This document shows positions 55,952-60,671 of a stretch of DNA of 60,671 nucleotides, one piece after another. Every line of letters begins with the position of its first letter. The first letter of the stretch is position 1. Location of the stretch: positions 4,128 through 64,798 of the forward strand of contig VXTR01000039.1 in NCBI GenBank assembly GCA_009837355.1, read 5' to 3'. The DNA is from Chloroflexota bacterium. GTDB taxonomy: Bacteria > Chloroflexota > Dehalococcoidia > Lucifugimonadales > UBA3495. The notes below the pieces were generated by a model. That model saw nothing but the letters and a program-made list of their open reading frames with translations, made no database searches and had not been told where the DNA came from. The position numbers and the translations under genes are program-made.

Positions 55952-56617
55952 CTAAACGCTCTCCCGGCGGAGGTTGCGACCGGCGAGCAGCGGGGAGACG
56001 GAGCGCCAGACGGCGGTGGCGACATCGGGTATTGCGTGGTTGCCTTGGATTACCTGCCAGCCTGCGGGGTCGGCGGCGGCCTGTTCCTGGAAGCCGCGGC
56101 GCACGGCGCTATGAAAGGCGATGTCGGCGTCTTCAAAACGGTCGGCGTCGGCGTCAAGAAGGCCAAAGGAAAGCTGGCGGCTCTGGACGCGGTTCAGGCC
56201 GATGGCGGGGTCGATGTCGAGCAGGAGGGTCAAGTCGGGATAGCGGCCTCGGGTGGCGAAGTCGTTGAGCCACTTGATACGCTCCAGGTCAAGGCCGCGG
56301 CCGTGGCCCTGGTAGGCGACGGTGGAACCGGCAAAGCGGTCGACGATAACCACGGCGCCGTCGGCCAAGTCGGGGGCGATTCGCCGGGCCATGAGCTCGG
56401 CGCGGGCGGCTTCGAACAGGAGCAGTTCCGCAGGCGGCGTGATGGGTTGACCGGCGACGAGGTATTCGCGCAGATGCTCGCCCAGGGGGGTGGAACCGGG
56501 TTCGCGCACGAGTACGGGGTAGTAGCCGCGCTGCCGGAGAGCCTCATCCAGCAGGCCGGCTTGGGTGGATTTGCCGGCGCCCTCGCCACCCTCAAAGGCG
56601 ATGAACAGACCGGACAT
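55952..56617 (-). CDS. tmk: thymidylate kinase
   Basis: A 221-residue kinase beginning MSGLFIAFEGGEGAGKSTQA (Walker A), then VLVREPGSTPLGEHLREYLV, where the usual REPGGT reads REPGST. ELLLFEAARAELMARRIAPD, VVIVDRFAGSTVAYQGHGRG (DR motif) and LTLLLDIDPAIGLNRVQSRQ follow. It converts dTMP to dTDP and is essential for DNA synthesis. Its ATG shares a base with the Ycf45-like gene stop (TGATG), so the two are translated together. Confidence 0.95.
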   Translation of the reverse strand: MSGLFIAFEGGEGAGKSTQAGLLDEALRQRGYYPVLVREPGSTPLGEHLREYLVAGQPITPPAELLLFEAARAELMARRIAPDLADGAVVIVDRFAGSTVAYQGHGRGLDLERIKWLNDFATRGRYPDLTLLLDIDPAIGLNRVQSRQLSFGLLDADADRFEDADIAFHSAVRRGFQEQAAADPAGWQVIQGNHAIPDVATAVWRSVSPLLAGRNLRRESV

Positions 56618-58281
56618 CAGGGACGGTAGATGAGCACGCCGCGCTGGGGGTCGCGTCCCCGGCTGGTGGAGGCGAGGTTGAACTGTTCGGCCAGCATATG
56701 CTGCAGGCGGCGGATGTAGGGGCGCTGGGGCTCCAGTTGGACGCTGAACTCGCCGGAGAGGACGCGTTGGGCGGCTTCTTCGGCCTCGGCGCGGGCGGCG
56801 GCTTCGGTTTCGGCGTTGGGTTCTTCACCGAAGCGGCCCATGGGCGGCGGCAGCTCGATGCCCTGGTCGCGGGCCAGGGTGGTGAGAAACTCGCTGACCT
56901 GGGGAACGGTGTTCTTGCGCAGGACGTACACGGGGACGCTGTTGTTCTCGGCGACGCGCACCAGCTGACTGCCCCGGCGGTAATGGTTCTTGGTGGTAAG
57001 CAGCACGTTGGAGCGACGGAGTTCGCTGACGATTTCGGCGGTGGCGCCGCGCTCGGCCAGGGCCGCTTCGAGCTTGTCGCGGCTGACGCCGAAGAGGAAG
57101 ATGCGAGCGTCCAGGCGGGGGCCGGCGGCGCCGGCGGCGTCGGGTTCGTCCTGGAAGCGTTCCGGCGGGTACTGCTCGTAGGCGTCGGGTTCCCGGCCGC
57201 GGCGGGCCTTGCCGCGGCGGTTGCGGATTTCGCTGGCGGCCCAGGGCGGTGGAGCCGACTCGTTCTGCCGGGTAGCGGCGGTTCGGGTAATGTTACCGTC
57301 CTCGTTCATGCGGCGGACTTCGGGAGCGACGGGATAGCCGCGGAGCCACTGGTCAACGACCTGGGCCACGTCGTCGTGGACGGCGACCTCGTTGCGGTCC
57401 TGGATTTCCACGACCACGTCGAAGGTGGGGGGAGCCTTGCGCTCCAGGACGGTTTTCTGAGTGCCCCGGAAGCGGGCTTCCTGGTCGCCCAGGGTAACGG
57501 TCTGCACGCCGCCGATGAGGTCGGACAGGGTTGGGTTCATAATGAGGTTGTCGAGGGTGTTGCCGTGGGCGGTGGCGACGAGCTGGACGCCGCGCTCGGC
57601 GATGGTGCGGGCGGCGGCGGCTTCCTGGGTGGTGCCCATTTCGTCGATGATGATGACCTGGGGCATATGGTTTTCCACGGCTTCAATCATGACGCCGTGC
57701 TGTTCGGTGGGCGTGGGCACCTGCATCCGACGGGCGTGGCCGATGGCGGGATGGGGGATGTCGCCGTCGCCGGCGATTTCGTTGGAGGTGTCAACGATGA
57801 TGACGCGCTTGCGGGCTTCGTCGGCCAGGGTGCGGGCAACCTCGCGCAGCATGGTGGTTTTGCCCACGCCGGGGCGGCCGAGGAGGAGGATGTTCTTGCC
57901 GTCGTAGGCGAGGTCTTCAATCATCTTGATGGTGCCGAAGACGGCGCGTCCCACCCGGCAGGTGATGCCCACGACGCTGCCGTTGCGGTTGCGGATGGCG
58001 GAGATGCGATGGAGGGTTCGCTCCATGCCGGCGCGATTGTCGGCGCCGAAGTCGCCGATGCGGGAGACGACGTACTCCAGGTCTTCCCGTCCGATGGGTT
58101 CATCATTGAGCAGGACGTCGCCAAAGGCGAAGCGCGCTTCGGGAGCGCGGCCGAGGTCAAGGACGACCTCCAGCAGATCGTCCAGGTTTTCCTGCTGGCG
58201 CAGGACGTCCAGGACACGGGCAGGAAGCACTTGAAGAAGCTGCTGCAGTTCATCCTGGGGCAGTTGTTCAACGGTTACCAA
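56617..58281 (-). CDS. Ycf45/SpoIIIAA-like AAA ATPase with R3H domain
   Basis: A 554-residue protein. The N-terminal region (VEQLPQDELQQLLQVLPARV) precedes an AAA-type ATPase (NILLLGRPGVGKTTMLREVA Walker A, RVIIVDTSNEIAGDGDIPHP, PQVIIIDEMGTTQEAAAART Walker B, VQLVATAHGNTLDNLIMNPT), the pattern of cyanobacterial and chloroplast Ycf45. The C-terminal R3H domain (RPYIRRLQHMLAEQFNLAST) carries the RxxxH motif for single-stranded nucleic acid. The middle ~100 residues are charged and poorly conserved. The start is TTG 58281, with AAGGA upstream. Function is unknown; a role in RNA or ssDNA transactions is likely. Confidence 0.88.
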   Translation of the reverse strand: MVTVEQLPQDELQQLLQVLPARVLDVLRQQENLDDLLEVVLDLGRAPEARFAFGDVLLNDEPIGREDLEYVVSRIGDFGADNRAGMERTLHRISAIRNRNGSVVGITCRVGRAVFGTIKMIEDLAYDGKNILLLGRPGVGKTTMLREVARTLADEARKRVIIVDTSNEIAGDGDIPHPAIGHARRMQVPTPTEQHGVMIEAVENHMPQVIIIDEMGTTQEAAAARTIAERGVQLVATAHGNTLDNLIMNPTLSDLIGGVQTVTLGDQEARFRGTQKTVLERKAPPTFDVVVEIQDRNEVAVHDDVAQVVDQWLRGYPVAPEVRRMNEDGNITRTAATRQNESAPPPWAASEIRNRRGKARRGREPDAYEQYPPERFQDEPDAAGAAGPRLDARIFLFGVSRDKLEAALAERGATAEIVSELRRSNVLLTTKNHYRRGSQLVRVAENNSVPVYVLRKNTVPQVSEFLTTLARDQGIELPPPMGRFGEEPNAETEAAARAEAEEAAQRVLSGEFSVQLEPQRPYIRRLQHMLAEQFNLASTSRGRDPQRGVLIYRP

Positions 58282-58300
58282 TGGTGTTGTTCCTTGCGGT

Positions 58301-58325
58301 GGATTCCGGCTTTCGCCGGAATGAC
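58301..58325. repeat. dispersed palindromic repeat, family A (copy 3)
   Basis: GGATTCCGGCTTTCG followed by CCGGAATGAC, identical to the 13638 element, between pdxT and the Ycf45-like gene. Confidence 0.85.
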
Positions 58326-58339
58326 GGGGGCAGTCAGGG

Positions 58340-58960
58340 TCAACGCACGCGGGGCGTTTCGATAAGCGGGGCGTCGGCGTCGAAGGGGGGGCCGCCGGCC
58401 ATGGCGAGGAAGTAGCGATGGATGCGGGCGTCGGCGGTGAGTTCGGGATGGAAGGAGGTGGCCAGGAGGCTATCCTGGCGCACGGCCACGGGCCGGCCGT
58501 CGGAGAGGGCCGCGAGGACTTCCACGCTCTTGCCGACGCGGATGATGACGGGCGCGCGGATGAAGATGGCGTGATACGGGTCGGGGCCGAGGCCGGCGAC
58601 GGTCAAGTCTTGCTCGAAGGAATCGACCTGCCGACCGAAGGCGTTGCGCTGGACGCCCACGTCCATGACCGCCAGGGGTATGGGGTCGGCCTCGGTGATT
58701 TCGGAGGCCAGCATAATCATGCCGGCGCAGGTGCCCCAGACGGCTCGGCCGGCGGCGGCCATGTCGGCGACGGGCTGGCGCAAGTCGTAGAGGGACATCA
58801 GGCGGCTGAGCGTGGTGCTCTCGCCGCCGGGGATGATGAGGCCGTCCAGCCCGTCCAAGTGGCCGGGCAGCCGCACTTCCGTAGCGACAGCTCCGATGCT
58901 GCGGAGCACGTGACAGTGTTCCGCAAAGTCTCCTTGAACTGCGAGAACGCCGATATTCAA
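58340..58960 (-). CDS. pdxT: pyridoxal 5'-phosphate synthase glutaminase subunit
   Basis: A 206-residue class I glutamine amidotransferase: MNIGVLAVQGDFAEHCHVLR, GLIIPGGESTTLSRLM, AVWGTCAGMIMLASEI with nucleophile Cys78, and LLATSFHPELTADARIHRYF with the catalytic His and Glu. It supplies ammonia to PdxS. It appears to start with TTG at 58960, which is where the family N-terminus begins; no ATG is nearby. It lies 17 bases after pdxS, and a palindromic repeat separates it from the next gene. Confidence 0.94.
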   Translation of the reverse strand: MNIGVLAVQGDFAEHCHVLRSIGAVATEVRLPGHLDGLDGLIIPGGESTTLSRLMSLYDLRQPVADMAAAGRAVWGTCAGMIMLASEITEADPIPLAVMDVGVQRNAFGRQVDSFEQDLTVAGLGPDPYHAIFIRAPVIIRVGKSVEVLAALSDGRPVAVRQDSLLATSFHPELTADARIHRYFLAMAGGPPFDADAPLIETPRVR

Positions 58961-58977
58961 CTAGATGACCAGCGGGG

Positions 58978-59871
58978 CTAGATGCTGCGGGTGGCGAGGA
59001 GTTCCTCGGGGCTGAGTTCCCGAACGCTGCGCCCAACCATGGGCTCGCCCAGGTCCCGGGAAACCTCGGCCAGGATATGGGGGTCGTTGTAGTGGGTAAC
59101 GGCCTGGACGATGGCGTGGCCACGGCTGGCCGGGTCGCCGGACTTGAAGATACCGGAGCCGACGAAAACGCCGTCTGCGCCGAGTTGCATCATCAGCGCG
59201 GCGTCGGCCGGGGTGGCGACGCCGCCGGCGGCGAAGTTGACCACAGGGAGGCGGCCTTCCTCGCGGGTCTGCTGGAGCAGGTCGAGGCTGACGCGCAGGT
59301 CGCGGGCTTCAACAACCAGCTCGTCGTCGGGCATGGTCTTGAGTTTGCGGATGGCGTCCTGAACGGCGCGCATGTGGCGGACGGCTTCGACCACGTCGCC
59401 GGTGCCGGCTTCGCCCTTGGTGCGAATCATGGCGGCGCCTTCGGAGATGCGGCGCAGGGCTTCGCCCAGGTCGCGGCAGCCGCAGACGAAGGGGACAGTG
59501 AAGTCGTGCTTCCAGACGTGGTGCATCTCGTCGGCGGGGGTGAGCACTTCGGACTCGTCCACGTAGTCCACGCCCATGGCCTGAAGAATCTGCGCTTCGA
59601 CGAAGTGTCCGATGCGGCACTTGGCCATAACGGGGATGGAGACGGCGTCGATGATTTCGGCAATCATGGAGGGGTCGCTCATGCGGGCGACGCCGCCGTC
59701 GGCGCGGATGTCGGCCGGGACGCGCTCAAGAGCCATGACGGCAACGGCGCCGGCTTCCTGGGCGATGCTGGCCTGTTCTGGGGTGACCACGTCCATAATT
59801 ACGCCGCCCTTGAGCATCTGGGCGTGGCCGGATTTAACGGTAAAAGTGCCGGTCAGGATCTCTGCAACCAT
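58978..59871 (-). CDS. pdxS: pyridoxal 5'-phosphate synthase lyase subunit
   Basis: A 297-residue TIM barrel. It has [20 protein letters not shown], then [60 protein letters not shown] and [20 protein letters not shown], close to the highly conserved family. It makes PLP from ribose 5-phosphate, glyceraldehyde 3-phosphate and ammonia. GGAGG stands before ATG 59871, and a strong promoter is upstream. It leads the long minus-strand run to 51165. Confidence 0.97.
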   Translation of the reverse strand: MVAEILTGTFTVKSGHAQMLKGGVIMDVVTPEQASIAQEAGAVAVMALERVPADIRADGGVARMSDPSMIAEIIDAVSIPVMAKCRIGHFVEAQILQAMGVDYVDESEVLTPADEMHHVWKHDFTVPFVCGCRDLGEALRRISEGAAMIRTKGEAGTGDVVEAVRHMRAVQDAIRKLKTMPDDELVVEARDLRVSLDLLQQTREEGRLPVVNFAAGGVATPADAALMMQLGADGVFVGSGIFKSGDPASRGHAIVQAVTHYNDPHILAEVSRDLGEPMVGRSVRELSPEELLATRSI

Positions 59872-59912
59872 TGCAAGCGCCTCCTAAGTTTTGGCGGGGA
59901 TGCCGTGATTCC

Positions 59913-59941
59913 ATTATAGCCATCGTTGCCGGGGTAATCAA
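59913..59941 (-). promoter_or_regulatory. sigma70-type promoter of pdxS-pdxT
   Basis: On the minus strand: TTGATT (59941-59936), a 17-base spacer and a perfect TATAAT (59918-59913). Transcription would start near 59906, about 35 bases before the pdxS ATG. Confidence 0.7.
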
Positions 59942-59959
59942 TCAAGGGCCGGCGGGTGA

Positions 59960-60671
59960 TCAGGGACGGTGGATAACGACGATGGAGGTGGTAACGGTTT
60001 TGCCTTCGTGAACGGCGGTGGCCTCGATGCGGTTGGAGCCGGGCTGCAGGAGGATGACCGCCTGCCACAAGCCCCGGTCATCGGACTGGGCCGGGATGAT
60101 GCCATTGAGGGATACCCGGGATTCCGGCAGAGCGGCGCCGCTGACGGACAGCACCGGGTCGGCAATGACGGTCCGGTCCCTGGGCCGGCTAATGGTGACG
60201 AAAAGATCGGGCGGTTCCTGGGCGTAGGTCAGCTGCAGCAGCCGGCGGGCCTCGCGGTCGGATGCGCTGTCGTAGCTGGTTATTTCGACGATGTTGGCGC
60301 CTTCGGCCAGGGGTATAGTGGCGCTGAAGAGTCCGTCGCTGTCGGCGCGCAGGTCAAGGCTTCGCTCCGGGTTCTCGAAGCTGTCATAGGCGATTTTCAA
60401 AACCGACCAGGGCAGGGTGGCTCCGTGAATCTCCACCTCAGGGGGGCCGTGAATGACATCCAGGTTGGCGGGCTGGTCAACTCTGAGGAAGAGACCCGTC
60501 GGCGTGGGCGCGGGGGTTGGCGCCGGCGTGGGCGGCGGCTGTGTGGGAACAGGCGTGGGCGTCAACGTGGGCGGCGGGGTGGGCGTCGGGGGGGTCGGGG
60601 GCGGCCGCTTCGTCGGAGCCGGGGGAGGCGGGAGCGAGGGGGCGATGGTCGGCGGCGGGGCGGGCGGCGGC
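59960..60671 (-). CDS. Pro-rich linker plus Ig-like domains, C-terminal part (5' end outside window)
   Basis: The frame is open to the right edge of the window, so the N-terminus is missing. The first visible ~60 residues are a Pro/Thr-rich low-complexity linker (PTPVPTQPPPTPAPTPAPTP). They are followed by two Ig-like beta-sandwich modules: FLRVDQPANLDVIHGPPEVE, then EGANIVEITSYDSASDREAR, and LFVTISRPRDRTVIADPVLS, then PGSNRIEATAVHEGKTVTTS. This is a typical exported adhesion or scaffold protein of Chloroflexota. A TTG at 60565 is an unlikely start within the linker. It ends 18 bases before the pdxS promoter. Confidence 0.7.
   Translation of the reverse strand, partial: PPPAPPPTIAPSLPPPPAPTKRPPPTPPTPTPPPTLTPTPVPTQPPPTPAPTPAPTPTGLFLRVDQPANLDVIHGPPEVEIHGATLPWSVLKIAYDSFENPERSLDLRADSDGLFSATIPLAEGANIVEITSYDSASDREARRLLQLTYAQEPPDLFVTISRPRDRTVIADPVLSVSGAALPESRVSLNGIIPAQSDDRGLWQAVILLQPGSNRIEATAVHEGKTVTTSIVVIHRP

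Noticed and set aside
56698-58365. Long plus-strand open frame opposite the Ycf45-like gene
   Set aside because: Antisense shadow of a gene with intact Walker and R3H motifs.

Overview
The window is GC-rich, densely coded bacterial DNA. Its gene content points to a Chloroflexota member of the Dehalococcoidia, most like the marine or sponge-associated SAR202-type lineages. The clues are four luciferase-like flavin oxidoreductases, a CaiB/BaiF CoA-transferase, a CoxL/XdhA-type molybdenum enzyme subunit, two cytoplasmic reductive-dehalogenase-like Fe-S proteins, PduX/CobU/CobQ corrinoid genes, a Ycf45/R3H ATPase, and Thr/Pro-rich lipoproteins with 'ACGG'-type lipoboxes. This placement is inferred from content; there is no rRNA in the window.

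Layout. 1-3.6 kb: a Cache-domain fragment, a HicB-like protein, tRNA-Gln(CTG), a DUF6978/DUF1828 gene pair, an LLM oxidoreductase and an acyl carrier protein. 3.6-7 kb: a short prephenate dehydratase, then a less GC-rich block with a tyrosine-phosphatase-like protein, a PD-(D/E)XK-like protein and a small orphan. 7-12.3 kb: an LLM oxidoreductase, SulP transporter, coaBC, coaX and a lipoprotein. 12.3-19.8 kb: a pentapeptide-TIR fusion, then twin RdhA-like genes flanking an aminotransferase, then a TPP enzyme. 19.8-24.7 kb: a PIN toxin-antitoxin-like pair, rsmI, a keto-acid hydratase, CDGSH and cupin proteins, and a nuclease-like protein. 24.7-33.7 kb: catabolic genes (Mo-hydroxylase subunit, CaiB, degenerate SDR, M24 peptidase, YceI lipoprotein, two LLMs). 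33.9-41.6 kb: HEPN, SppA, MazG, a TIGR01906 membrane protein, an OGG-type glycosylase, a PIN protein, and the cobQ-cobU-pduX operon. 41.6-45 kb: a plus-strand operon with two MaoC-like proteins, a PaREP1-like protein, a SelW-type selenoprotein whose Sec codon is an in-frame TGA, a pentapeptide protein and a P-loop/DRTGG protein. 45-51.2 kb: NhaA, an MBL hydrolase, a hydroxyacid dehydrogenase, and the three-Cys-motif pair TcmP/DUF5131 with a third gene. 51.2 kb to the end: a long minus-strand run of pdxS-pdxT, Ycf45-like ATPase, tmk, TolB-like lipoprotein, LppX/LprG-like lipoprotein, 14-TM MFS and an aldo/keto reductase.

How it fits together. The corrinoid genes may supply cofactor to corrinoid enzymes such as the RdhA-like proteins. 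The catabolic block fits oxidation of recalcitrant organic matter. Accessory defence-like genes (TIR, HEPN, PIN, nuclease-like, TcmP) are scattered as small, often less GC-rich inserts. No transposase, integrase, CRISPR array or dedicated transcription factor was seen. Several dispersed palindromic repeats and well-formed sigma70-type promoters can be read directly.

The most notable observation is the 315-base SelW-like gene at 42999-43313. It looks like a gap to ordinary gene callers because residue 21 is TGA in a CxxU motif, and a bacterial SECIS-like hairpin follows at the expected distance.
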